From NCBI GenBank assembly GCA_964036155.1, contig OZ038422.1, positions 6,967,201-7,031,200 of the forward strand: a DNA stretch of 64,000 bases, read 5' to 3'. The translations under genes were made by a program, and so were the position numbers. Numbering within the stretch: the first letter of the stretch is position 1; each line of letters begins with the position of its first letter. This document shows positions 52,001 to 63,755 of the stretch, in pieces. A model generated the notes under the pieces. That model was not told the DNA's origin, searched no databases, and saw nothing but the letters and a program-made list of their open reading frames with translations. The DNA comes from Diploscapter coronatus (lineage: Eukaryota > Nematoda > Chromadorea > Rhabditida > Rhabditidae).

Positions 52001-52517
52001 CTTTAGAATTTGTCTCGACTATCTCATCCAAATCCGATCGACTCTTCTTTGATTCTGTGGTTATTCTGGTGTTGTGTTAATTTTAAATATCTAAAATCTC
52101 ACGATAGTTCTGCTTGGATTAAATAGACTCTAAGTACCGAGAATAGTGGCGGTGAATGGTTTTGGGCTGGTTTTGGAAATTTGGCAGATTGGCTCGCCCT
52201 GCTCCACCTCTGCCCTGTTTGTTCTTCTGGCATTTGCTTGCTTGCTTGCTTGTGTTACAGCCAGCGCGAACTTCTCTCTCTGTTTATTCCCAGCCGACTT
52301 CCTTGTACGGACCTCTCTTCTGCTTGCCTGGCTCAGGCCGTGGTCTTTGTCTTTATCTCCTCTCCTGGCCTTTTTCAGTTGCATCTCGAATTTCATATTC
52401 CCGTAGCCTTCTTTGTCCTGCTCTCTCACTCTCCTTCCAGCCTAGGCTTCAGAGCGACTATCTTCTCTCTATTCCTCTTCGTCCTCCGCTCTTCTTCAGC
52501 TCGGCTGCCCTGTTCAG
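49002..52517. other. Gene-poor CT-rich stretch
   Basis: No supported gene. Open frames near 50.2-50.6 and 51.5-52.1 kb occur in several phases on both strands. The region includes the CAG repeat listed separately. Confidence 0.4.
51835..51863 (+). repeat. CAA/CAG trinucleotide repeat
   Basis: A run of CAA and CAG units, with CAG repeated without interruption at its centre. It would encode polyGln in one frame, Ser or Ala in the others. No splice-bounded coding exon around it is convincing. Confidence 0.9.
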
Positions 52518-52618
52518 CTAATTTAATGCCCCCGCCTGAAATGGCTACCTCTCCTCTTTCCCCTTCTCAGTCCATAATGACAGAAGCAGCAGCAGCTCTG
52601 TTCAACATTTCCTCATAA
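52518..52618 (+). CDS. Candidate last exon with nearby polyadenylation signal
   Basis: After the acceptor CCTGTTCAG, the frame reads NLMPPPEMATSPLSPSQS, then IMTEAAAALFNISS, and stops at 52616-52618. AATAAA follows at 52628-52633. The Pro/Ser/Ala-rich composition resembles a regulator tail, but the required incoming phase (1) does not match the upstream exons I found. It may belong to an unseen transcript or be chance. Confidence 0.28.
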
Positions 52619-52633
52619 TTAGGGCTTAATAAA

Positions 52634-53781
52634 CATAATAGCTCTAACTTTTTATCCCTAGCGTTTTCTCTGCCTCAGCCGCTATCTGACATTCTGTATG
52701 AACTATGAATTAGCACATTTTCGCAAATAAATCACCCTTTTCTCCTGCCTTAGTCTTGTCTAAACTATTGCTGGTTGCCTCTAATTGACAGTCTGTCACA
52801 AATGTGCGCATAATTCGTTACACTCTGAAATATTGTCGATGGTCGAAATGGAATGCAGAATTGGGAATGAGAAGAATGAGAATGAGGAATTGTTCTTCGA
52901 GATCTTATCTGGCAGAGGAGACAATGATGAGTCTGTCTGCCCTCTGCCCGTCTGCTGTCCAGTCGAGCGGTAATTCGTGCATATTCAATGATCCAATTTG
53001 TACGCGATTCACAAATTGGTGGGCAGCCGCATTTTCGCAATTTTTGCGCCTTTTACAGTGCAATTAGAAGTGGGCGAGCTGTCAGTCAAGAGAATCAAGA
53101 GACTTTGGGGGGAGGGCTTCCCATCCATGGAAAAGAGACAGGCTGAATGCGACTGGACAACCTTCCTCTCATACAGTCTCTCTGTCTGCTTTCTCTTCCC
53201 TTCCCATACACATGAGTGGTTCCCACGACAGCCCGCTGACTGGGCTGCTGACAGTAATTGCACCCGACATCCAAGTGAAAGATCCAACAACCGCAGAAGT
53301 AAGGCAACAAGCCCTTCAAATGTCCCCCATCCATGTCTAACTCAAATGCACTTTGGTTAGTTGACAGCTGCAGTCATTTACGAATCGTCAAATTATGCAG
53401 ATTTACTGTTCCCTAGTTTTAATTGAAGAGAAACTATCTATTTGCACACTTGCCGCATACTGTAGTCAAATCATTTCTTCCTTCGTAACTGCAAATCGTA
53501 ACTTCTTCTGCTCCGCTGCTCCTTCCCATCATTTAGTTCGACATTTCTGAATTCCTGTATCTGTAATTACTGAACCGACTGTAAAAGGAAAACGCTAGTC
53601 GATTTTGCTATTTCACTGGAAACCCGGTCTGTCTCTGAATCTGTGCACTTTCTGTCGTAAAATTTGATTCTCTCTCTGACTTTCCGCGACTTCCTTTCTA
53701 TCCCCATAACCAAATCCCTCGTAAAATACACTTCCAGATTCGATACAAACACGAATTCGTTACTTATTTCGATTGTTGCAG
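52634..53781. other. Stretch before the unrecognised 3' gene
   Basis: A short frame from ATG 53212 (PLTGLLTVIAPDIQVKDPTTAE) meets a good donor, GAA/GTAAGG, at 53298. An exon 53232-53298 would have a length that breaks phase with both neighbours, so it is not included in the gene model. Confidence 0.35.
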
Positions 53782-56700
53782 AACTTCGACAACGGGCTAT
53801 GACAACGGGCCACAACAGCAGGAGCAGCCAGTGAACGAAGCAGAACCACCAGCTCAAGTCCAAGCGCAAGTGCAGCAGCCTGAATCCAGTAGAGGAGTCG
53901 CCGCTCAGCAGCCTCCGAAAAAATTTCGACTCAAGAAGATGAAGCGCACTGTCAGGCAGAATCTCCCCCATGATGAGGTTAGTTCAATTATGTTGTAAGC
54001 TTACAAAATCGACATGAGCGCCAGCTAAAGCGATATTGCGAAGCGAACCTCGTTTTGAAATTTTACCCGTTCATAGTTTGACAATTGAGCAATGACGAAA
54101 ACTCACTAAATAACGAGCTTCTCTAGAAACAGTTATCATAGGTATCCTGATTTATTTTTTCCGACGACAATATTTAAAATGTTCCGTTAATTACTAGATG
54201 TTGGGTGAAATGAAGAGTAAGTGGTGTTTCTAGTCCGAAAAAATTGACAGACTATCTCTACTTAGCTTTTAACTAGGGAGTTATTCAATTTATTAGAATT
54301 CTGTCTTAATTTAAAAAAAAAAAAATTATTACACGCCTGGTAGACATTCTGAATGAATCTTCTCTGCCGTTCGCTTCGTAATATCGCTGGTCGGCTTGGA
54401 CTATAAAGCGGAAATATTCATTTTAATGCGATATAAAGTTTCGCATTCTTTTACAAGGTTCCATAATTTATCAATTGCTCATTTTCTGTCCTCCTCTCCC
54501 TCTCCGTCCCATTTGTTCACTGCAATAAATAACCGCTTGCAACTTACAAGTGTGCATTTGCGTGTAGTGGCGCATGTCTGGTCGCGAAAAATAAGTGATA
54601 TTACGTTTATGACAGAAAGATAAACGAGCCGCAAAATTATGAAACAAGATTCTGTCAATTAGCCGACCGGCTACTTGTAGCTGTTCAGGTTTCCTTCTCC
54701 TCTTTTAGAGAATTGAGAGTGTCTAATGATCCCCACTTCGCGAGGCTAAATTCCCCAGTCTCTAGAGAAATTTGCTTAGTCGCCTCAGTCTTAGGCCTGA
54801 GGCAGCATTGCCTGTTTGAGTGACATTTGCTGATTGTGAGTCGCTGTCCTGCTTCCTCAATTCTGCAGAGCTGACACTGCAATGCAACCTGTTGGGCCAG
54901 AGATATGAAAACAAGCCGAGCACCAGCCATAGAAGGACGCTTCTTTGCTCAGAAAATCTCTGCAACAAGTGTACTTCCACAAATTGAATTAAAATCGAAG
55001 AAGAAACTCGAAGGGAGGCAGCAGATTTTCTTTCTTCAATCTAATTGACAACTACATTTCTACAAGTGCAACTGTGTCTAGATCGATATCTCTATTTGTG
55101 ATTCAAATCTCCGACAAAACACATGAACCTCTGGTTTACGATTTTTTTGTCCTAAATTCCTGAAGTTGAGTTTCATGAGTCAATGATAATAATGTAAGAG
55201 TGCTGGGTACAGGTTGATGTAGTTCGCGGGTTACGGTTGTCGTTTTTCTTGCGACTCTGGAAATTAACGTAGTTCGTCAGTTAACAGGCAGACAGGTTGT
55301 CAGATGACAGACAAAGTGATGGATGCAGGGGCAATCTACTGTCGAAAGAGGAGGTCTTATTATTGTGAAATGCAATAGCCTGGAATAATGCATCAATTCG
55401 GCAGTGCTCTCCTCTGCGTGCCTCTTCTTTGTGTCATTTCGCAGGTTTGCCTCGAATTTCGTTTGTTGCACTTCCCAAATGAGCAGACCGAATGTTCTCG
55501 GAAGACTGGAGGAGCGCCACGCTTCCAGCCAAATTCCATCAGATGCATTCTATCGTACCTGGAATTGGAGAGAAGAGAATGGAAGAATGGGAGAGCAGAG
55601 TGCAGTTATTTATGTGTGCAATTTTCTAACAGGTTTCCAGAATATGTCGTATAATTTTTCGTCGACGTCAAAAATGTAATTATCTTTGGTTTCGGGTAAC
55701 TTTATCCAGTTTCACTGTGAGCAGTTGATAAACCGACGGCGAATGATACAATCTAGTTTGTCCTTTGAATTGGCGAATTGCAGTATTTCCATTTCATGCT
55801 CAGGCCAATCCTCAATTCGCAATAATCTCCCCCATTTATTTACCTCTATCTCTTTAATTTCTCTTCTTAGCTTCCCTCCTGTTTCTGTTTCGTAGAGCAA
55901 AAGTGGTATCATCTCTTTGAATCGCACTACTTGATTACTGAGCAGAGTGAGCTAGAGAGGCAGAAAGGGAATGTGAAATACTCGAAGATGGAAGGAGAGG
56001 GAAGAGGCGAAAATCAGATTGAGCATCGCATCTTTGCATCTTGCTCGCGGTTGTTGCTGCAACTTCAAAGGCAAAGACTCTCCTCCCCCCTCCCTATATT
56101 CGATACATCCATCCATTAGAAGGAGATAGAGATGGACTCTTGCCTGCTGCCTGCTTACGTACTGAAGCAGCTCTTTTTTCCGTCCCTCTCTTTCCGCCTC
56201 CCTCTTCCTCTGCTTCATTCAACTCATCTCCCGGAAATGCAAATGGCATGAGCCCCTCGGCCTCTAGCTCTTCCCCTTTCACTTCTCTGAGCTGCGTAAC
56301 TTATCTGTAGATTGATGCTGCTGACTCTTCTGAAAAGTATAAACATTTCGTCTTTCAAACAAAGATCGACTCTTTTCCCTTCAAATCATGCATCCCCTGT
56401 ACTTTCAATCCCGAAATAGAGTTGAGTTTCCTTTTCTCTTCTTGCTCATGCAAATAGTCTTCAGCCTTAGCTAGGGTCATTCTCCTCATCTCACTACCTC
56501 ACTACAGCAGCCCTGCAGTCCTAGATACCTTTCCTTTCCTTTCCTTTCTCTTCCTTCCTCTAGGCCTTATTCCTTCCTCTACTCAACTCGACTCGATTTC
56601 ATATTTTCGGGTTGCTTCTCTGCATCTTTTTCCTTGTTCGTCCACCGGCATCTACCCTCTCCCTCTCTCAATTCCTCCATTCTCTCGAACAATTCTGCAT

Positions 56701-59700
56701 CTTTTGCCACTCTCATCCATAATTCGGACATAGCGAGTAATTGGACTGCAAGAGAGTGGAAAAGGAAGGTGATGAGGGAGTAGATCGGATTGGGAGGGCA
56801 CAGAGATGGACTGGGTGAAACATAAAAATACTCGGAAAATAAGCGAAAATAGAGCAGAAATAAAGTGGAGGTGAGTTCAAAAGATGCCTAATTCAACATT
56901 CAACTGACCATATTCATATATCTATTTGAACCGAGTCAGATATCTCATTTCATAGTCAGAAACGCCGCGAGGAGCTGAAGAGTCACATGGGCAAAGGGCA
57001 AATTAAAATGGAATGCAATTCCTGAAAAGCGCTCTGTATTATTAGGTTCATCAAAACTCAACTGTCACATGTTAGTGCACTACTGTAGAATATTCGAAAA
57101 TAAGGCATACTTCTCATTTTCATCTAAATTTGAGCTACGGTCGGAAACTTTTGGTACGGGTACGAAATTTTATACGGTAAACAAGAGCTGAGCGCTAAAA
57201 TGTCTGTCTCTCGTCGTACCGTTGTCTTTGAGCTGAGCGCTGAGCGTAACGTCCATTTTCGAGTACCGTAACACAGGTCGAGGAGTGAAGGGTTGTTTGT
57301 TTGTTTTACTTGAGTTTCCCTTTCTTTATCCTCTTTTCCTTCCCTCAATAAGTCTCTTCCCAGCTTCGTTTCACAATCTCCATTATTCTTTTCTTTCGTT
57401 CTTCTTTCTTCCCCTCTTCGCTTCATTCTAATTTCTCCGAGAGTCTCATTTGACTCCTTGCATATTTCTGCATACGGTTCTCTCTAGACCTTCTTCTTTA
57501 CAGTACCCTTCACGTTTTGTTGTGTTATTTACAGCTTTTAGCACAAAGTCTCGTATTTCGTGTGCAACTCGGCTGTTTTGTAAGCGATCCCCTTCTTTCA
57601 GTCTTTGCTTTCCCTTTGCGCCGGTCACCTCTCCCATTCTCCCTCCATTTGTCACCGCCCTTTCCCATTTGTTCCTCTATAAAAACCCACAATGGTGAAC
57701 TCTCATTTTTCACAAAGCCGTCGTGTTAAAATTTACAATATTTCTAAAATTTCATACAAATTTTTTTTCGAAAACCTGCTAATATCTAATCCGGCAATTT
57801 TCAGTTGACTCCGTCAGATTTGGACGAGCTGATTGACACCAGCAAGGATTACCAGATCGACGACTGGTACGAGACTGATAAGGGATCTGACAGTGAAGAC
57901 GAGAGAAACAGGTACTTCATACATTCATTACTTTATTCAATCCTGACCAATCTACTACTCGCTAATATATTCTGCTATATTCCCCCATTCCCATACGGAC
58001 GTGTCCCTGTGCAGTCCTGTACATGTCAATACTCAGTACGGATCCCAGCAACAGCCCTATTGAGCAATGAGCATGTGCGGGACTGCAAGCGGACCATTCA
58101 ACCGACTAATAAATTCACCCCCGATAGATATATTCTTGCAAATTCAAAATTGCATAGGCGGCAGCCCCAATACTCATATCTTTGAGTGTCTGGACTGATG
58201 CATTCATTCCCCTCGTTTAACGTTGTCCCCAGACCAATGCCGTCTGCTTCCATCCGGATCATGCGATCACTTTTATTCAAAAAGTTCCATTGAAATCGTT
58301 CTGGTTTGGTCTCCTATTCAGTGCGCGTTTAGTTGCCAAATTCTCGAATCAGGTGATTTGGAAATGAATAGCAATGATACGTGATTTGAGCGAATTTAGT
58401 TTGGCATTCCTGAAATTAATTGTATAATAAATTTCGTAAAAATTACGAAAACAGTTCAGACTAGCCGGTGATTAACCCTTCTGTTTACTCTAGAAATTTT
58501 ATGGCTGTTTCGAACATTCGAGCTGTCAAAGTCGGACACAGATAATAGTCCAGACACGTAATATTTTTGGAATTGCTGCGATAAGGCGTTCAACATAAAT
58601 TTAGATTTTCATTAGCAATTTATTTTACTGCACTATCAACGTGAATTATGCACATTGTCATTCCTCGTATCTAAGAGAATTTGTTCCTAAGCTAGGGAGG
58701 GATCTAAAAAATAAATGAGAAGTCTTCGAAGCATCTCGTAATATTAATGATTTATGTTATGCATTATTTAGAGCCCGTAAGATTTATTCTATCGTTTTTC
58801 TCATTGCGCATTTAGTGGATTCGTTCGTGCAAACACCGAAGGCCTTGTGTGGGAATATTGAAAATGAGAGGAATTAGTTATTCCCCAGCTGAACAACTCG
58901 AGATGATGGTCTTTAGTAGAGAAGTAAAGAGAGGGTGAAGGGAAATGTTGAAAATAGCAGAACGAATTTGCATTATGACTATTGAGTGTTGGGCGTCTTG
59001 ATATTTTGCAGATACGTTTTTTTATATATGTTTTCGAGCTCTTGCAATTTTCCACCCAGAATAGTACACCAAATTACATATTCTCTCATCTGTATCTCGT
59101 ATGTATTGCAATCAACAAATCATGCACTTTGTTTGGCCTCTCGAACTTGTGAGACGCATCCAAGCGAGAGGAACAGCACAGCAAAGACTGCCGAGTTTGG
59201 AGAGCGCTGTGCGTGGAAGATGGCTATCAATCTCCTCTGCAACCCTGCTTCGCGCTCTCTTCCCTCCCTCCCTCTCCTTTCTCCCCTCCTGTCGACACTT
59301 TCATCTTCATCTTTCGTAATAGCCAAATAGGCGCCGAGGGGCTGCGCTGTTCCTGGCTGTTTTTTGGGGCTTTCTTTTCTCCCTGCTCAGCTGTAAAACC
59401 CTACGAAAATATGCCGATTACATCAGTAGAGGGCAGCAATCTGGCTTGTTTCATAAGACTCACCCACTTTGTTCCTGGGAGCATATTAATGGGAGACAAT
59501 ACCTGAACGATTTCATCACCTCCACCTTTCATATTATTTCGTGTTTAATGTGAACACGCGAATGGGGGAAGAAAGTGTTTCACAATCCACAACTCGAATA
59601 ACTCGGTCCGTTGCTATAAACACGACCAAAGCAGAAAGAATTTGATGAATGAAGAGACTGATATTGTGATTGCAGTGTGGACATTGTGGCTGAACTGGTC

Positions 59701-60643
59701 AACAACACAGCGGAAGACAACCATCCCGTCGGGGAGTATAGACAAGAACCTGCGAGGTAGTTGAAAAATAGGAAGTTGGAAGAAGATTGATTGATTTTAG
59801 AAGGATGAACGACCACCTCTTGCCTGACATGGATATGCCAATCGAAGATGGGGAGGAAGAGATTGAGCAGGGCGATCTCTTCGCAGAAGCAGAGCCGGGT
59901 TTCTTCGATGGCAGAGAACGATTCATCGGACACGATTGTATGCGTTTTATTTGTGAAAACAATTTTCAAATCCACGATCTTTAGATCACTACTACTATCA
60001 TGACGAAGACAGAGGCTTCGTTCGTGAGCATCACATCACTGAAGCCGTTGGTCGCCGGTTCGGAGAAGTCCAGATGGAGACTCCCAGAGCTGCTAATGAG
60101 CCGATCGAGAGATACGAGGACATTGGCTATGAGAGAAGACATCGTAGAAGTGGCAATGAGCGTGTTCATCCAAATGGTAAGCAGCGTAGCACGGAAGTTG
60201 CTGAGCCAAGTACGACCTTCCTTGTTTCAGAGCTGTACACAGCTGCTTCTCGAGCCATTCCACTGTGCGACAACATGCGCGAGAGACGAGAGATTGCTGA
60301 GTTCGGAGAAGCGGGCTATTGCCAGACGAACCTGAACGACGAGCTGCAGCAGCTCAGATACTTGCTCAGAAGACCGCTCAGCAGGAAACTCGAGAACAAG
60401 ATCATCGACCGCCATGAGAGAGTAAGAAACCACGAATGCAGTCCATATGATTAGTAGCGATTTTTCTTGCAGGTCATGCTCTGTCACATTCTGAAGGTGG
60501 CTGAATCTGACCAGGAGGAGGCTCTCCGTCTGGCGGATCGCCTCATCTCCCCTTCGGACGAGTTCTTCGAGCGTCGCAAGCGGCGTTTCGCTTTCTGCCC
60601 CACAAAGCTGGCCTTCTTCACAAACGGTTTTATCTTTAGTTAG
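53782..60643 (+). CDS. Unrecognised protein, Gln-rich and acidic with RRKRR near its C-terminus (5' incomplete)
   Basis: I do not recognise the family. Seven exons join in phase: 53782-53977, 57805-57911, 59676-59756, 59801-59937, 59985-60176, 60231-60421, 60473-60643, giving 357 residues plus a split first codon. Counting from that codon's completion, residues 1-45 are Gln/Pro/Ala-rich and 46-57 hold a basic cluster (KKFRLKKMKR, possibly an NLS). Acidic stretches follow (DKGSDSEDERN, EDGEEEIEQGD), then a His/Tyr-rich run (HYYYHDED). The last 130 residues are more ordered-looking, with four Cys (LCDN, YCQT, MLCH, FCPT) and a charged helical segment. The protein ends ERRKRR followed by an 18-residue tail with CPTKLAFFTNG. 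RRKRR suits furin-type cleavage if the protein is secreted, but no signal peptide has been found. It could equally be nuclear. Upstream exons probably exist at 48.8 kb. Confidence 0.85.
58015..58063 (+). CDS. Alternative last exon of the unrecognised 3' gene
   Basis: The acceptor GTCCCTGTGCAG ends at 58014. Its first base completes the split codon left at 57911, exactly as the exon at 59676 does. The frame then reads SPVHVNTQYGSQQQPY and stops at 58061-58063, with AATAAA 44 bases on. This would give a short isoform lacking the acidic, Cys-containing and RRKRR parts. The phase match, polypyrimidine tract and nearby signal support it. Transcript data are absent. Confidence 0.55.
58108..58113 (+). 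terminator. Polyadenylation signal for the short isoform
   Basis: AATAAA follows the alternative stop codon by 44 bases and lies inside the intron of the long isoform. Confidence 0.5.
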
Positions 60644-63364
60644 CTAAATCACTCAATCAGAAGCTCCTCAGTTCATTTGTTTCTCTAACGAGTCAATATT
60701 ATCTCTATTTGCAGTTATTTGTGTTTCATTTCTTTTCGTTTATTGTAGTCATTGTGTGCTGCTGGCAGATTACTGTTGCCTGTTTGCAGATTTGAGAATC
60801 TATCCGAAACGTGTGCAATTTTTTTTATAATAATTTAGAATCTATTCGAGGAATAATAATTTAGAGAGAGAAAGTGAAGCGAAGAGAGAATTTACAAGAA
60901 GGTCTGTGATTGAAGAATGATTTCTATTGTACCCACATGTCTGGTTATTTGCTTATTCGGTAGCTTTTAGAGAATTTTTTGTTTATTGACATTTCTTGTT
61001 TTATTTGGCGATATATCAAAACATGAGATACCATTTTATCTGACTAATTTCTTGTTATTATTGACACAAAGCTTTATCCATTTCATTCGTAATATCATAT
61101 GTGCATTCTACACAATTTCTCTAGCAAAATAACTCATCCCTGACATTACATTTTTAATCTTGTCACATTCTTTGCACCAATGGCAATGATTTGCGCTGAA
61201 TGCCTTCCAAAGCTCAACACTTGGTCGCTTTTGAATTGCTATCGATTTCGAAAATTACCTTTCTAAATTCATCTTATCAGAATCAACATCAATATTCTTG
61301 AAATTGATAATATTTTGTCTTCTACTTCTATTTAAAAATCATATAATCAAAAAAAAGTCTTTATTCAAAATTGATCAAACTAGGTTCGCTTTCAGCGCTC
61401 ATTGCCGGTGAGAATATTGAACTGAATCCTAACACAAATTTATTTAGCTTGATCCATCAGGTTCTGTGTTTTTCTTCTTTTCCCTCTAGAATTGTATCTC
61501 GGTGTGTTTTGTAATATCAGCGCAACTCGACTCAATCATTCTTCTGATTGATCGAATCGACATGTTGCAACGTGTTCCCCTATGTTTCGCAACAGCCCAC
61601 CTCAAGGAGATCGTGCTGCTCGTTTGCTCGATTATCAGCTATTAGCTCGAAGCTTTATCACCCCGTATCGGTCTTTATCGCTCTTCCATCTCCCAGTTTT
61701 AATCCCTCCGTTCCGTTGCGGTATCAGCGAGTCCAAATCGTCACATCCTCTTTTCTTCAGTTATAAAATGATCATGCTTATCAACAATCACGCAGAGCTC
61801 CAAAATGGGAGATTTTCCCGCCAAAAATTAGGGAATTGGCTCATTTCTTCAATCACCCAATGATATTTTTCGTACGTACTCTCTATTTGTGCGAATTTTG
61901 GCAATTACTGGAGGTGAAATTTCTGACTATTCTTATGCTCAATAATTGCCCAATGTTCAAATTTTTAGATTTAGAATACCATTTTGTAAGGACACAAATT
62001 GTTCTCTCTATCTAATCTCAATTTATGATTTCTCTATTTTCCTCCCCTCACTTTATACAGTATTCCCTATTTCCAGAACCTTCTGATACATTATCAAACT
62101 GGTCTCAGAGTCTCGTTGAAACGTTGAATTGTAGTAAATTATCACATTTCAAGTTGGTCAATAAAATCTTTATATCAGAAAATATCCGTGTAAATACAGT
62201 TCCGCAACAATAGTAACAAAGAAAAGTTTAATTTGAAAAAAAAACAGTTGCATACGAAATAAGGCTAGGAGAAAATCATGCCCAATATCCAATATCATTT
62301 CGCATGTAACATCACAACGAATTGGTGTTTGTATAATGTGATAGGATTAATGGTTTTTGGATATGTGAAATTGAAGTTTGAGAGTTGATGCGAGATTTTA
62401 GTTATTTTGTGAGTTTATGTTTTATCTCGGCTCGGACTTGTCGAATTTAAGTCAATACACAATGTTTCATCTATCAAAATTTATCCGCATAAACGCCTGT
62501 TAGGGTTTTAGTGATTTAGAATCTTAGTAGATGTTGGTCGAAGGGAGATTAGGCCGATTGGTTGAATATGAAGATCAGTAATGAGATTTGGGCGTGGATG
62601 AGATGAATTTCGATTATTTAGATTGGGTAATTGAATGATGTATACTAATTTGGACTGGACCTTTGAGATCGAGGGACGATGCATTCAAGCATGTGTACGT
62701 GTGTGGATGGATTGGTCATAGAGCCCATATTATGCAACGAATGTACCTAGCTTTTTCAACCCGATAATAAAATTTATTAAATTATTAAAATTAGAATAAT
62801 CTGACAATAAATTTACTAAAGCATCATCCAATATACTCTTCACAAAGATAGTAATAGCAATATGATTCTGCAGCATATGGTTTTTCGTTCGATGTAGCAG
62901 CCCAAGTTACCTTCTCACTTGCATAATCAACCGATGCCTAATTTTCAAGTGATGATTCATTTTTTGGAATGAATATCCTTACATAAATGAAATACCAATG
63001 TTCAGGTAATGGTCCAACACTATTAGGTGAGTAGTCGAATGGGGTAGTATCACTCCAATGATAGACGCTATCTAAAATTGTAAATTTGGTGACAGACAAA
63101 CGTATGCTGGTGTGATATTCAGAATCGTCGTACGAAAATCATAGGTTATATTCCCAACGATGAAAAGCAAATTGGGTGAAGTTGCCTTATCAAAGCAGTT
63201 TGTTGAAGTTGCGAAGAAATTTTCTGCTAAATCTGAAAAATATCAAAATTACTGAACTATTCGTCACTAAATTGCATAAATATTGAGCACTGTCAAATAA
63301 ATACCAAATCAAGAAGATCATTTAGTTAATTATAACATGAGCAAAATTTTATGTTGAGTCTTAG
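60644..63364. other. Non-coding stretch after the 3' gene
   Basis: It presumably starts with the 3' UTR of the gene ending at 60643. I saw no clean AATAAA close to that stop. The 93-codon frame at 61582-61863 and others show no recognisable domain. The rest is AT-rich. Confidence 0.5.
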
Positions 63365-63755
63365 AATCAGAACTGATGAGGAAAATGCGCACAAAGCGGA
63401 ACTCACAGATCTTAACGAAACTTTCCAAATAAGGGTTTTCGATTATGGGAATCATGATAATAACATCAAAATCGGTAAAATAGGAACCCGGAGTCCAGAA
63501 ATCGATTAAAAATAATTCATTTTCATTTATATTCACAAACTTGCAAAATTAGCTTACATTTTTATAGCGAATTTGCTCATTTCTCAAGCAAAATATGAGA
63601 GAAAAAACGGCTTTAAATTTTTTAGCTCCAGACTCCTATTTTGCCGATTTTGATGCCTTCATAGTGATCCCCATTATTAAAAAACTTCTATTTGGAAAGT
63701 TTCATCAAAATCTATGAGTTCTTATTTGTACACTTCCCTTGTGAGAGTTATAATT
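63365..63755. repeat. Diverged inverted-repeat element
   Basis: About 63365-63510 is the reverse complement of about 63610-63755 with many substitutions. Clear anchors are GAAACTTTCCAAATA at 63417 paired with its complement at 63690-63703, and ATCAAAATCGG paired with CCGATTTTGAT. The spacer is about 100 bases. It is an old foldback or MITE-type element. Confidence 0.7.

Noticed and set aside
51525..52052. 175-codon frame with a polyGln run
   Set aside because: The Gln run is a CAG repeat in CT-rich sequence. Three plus-strand frames are open over the same stretch, so coding is not supported.
55388..55654. 88-codon frame with hydrophobic start and several Cys, looking like a small secreted protein
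   Set aside because: A second frame is equally open here, and neither fits the phase of the surrounding gene's exons. Without transcript data it is not supportable.
59676..59756. Resemblance of DIVAELVNNTAEDN plus a later RRKRR to the neuroendocrine 7B2 protein
   Set aside because: Only two short coincidences; the 7B2 Cys-containing segment and Pro-rich motif are missing, and order and spacing do not match.
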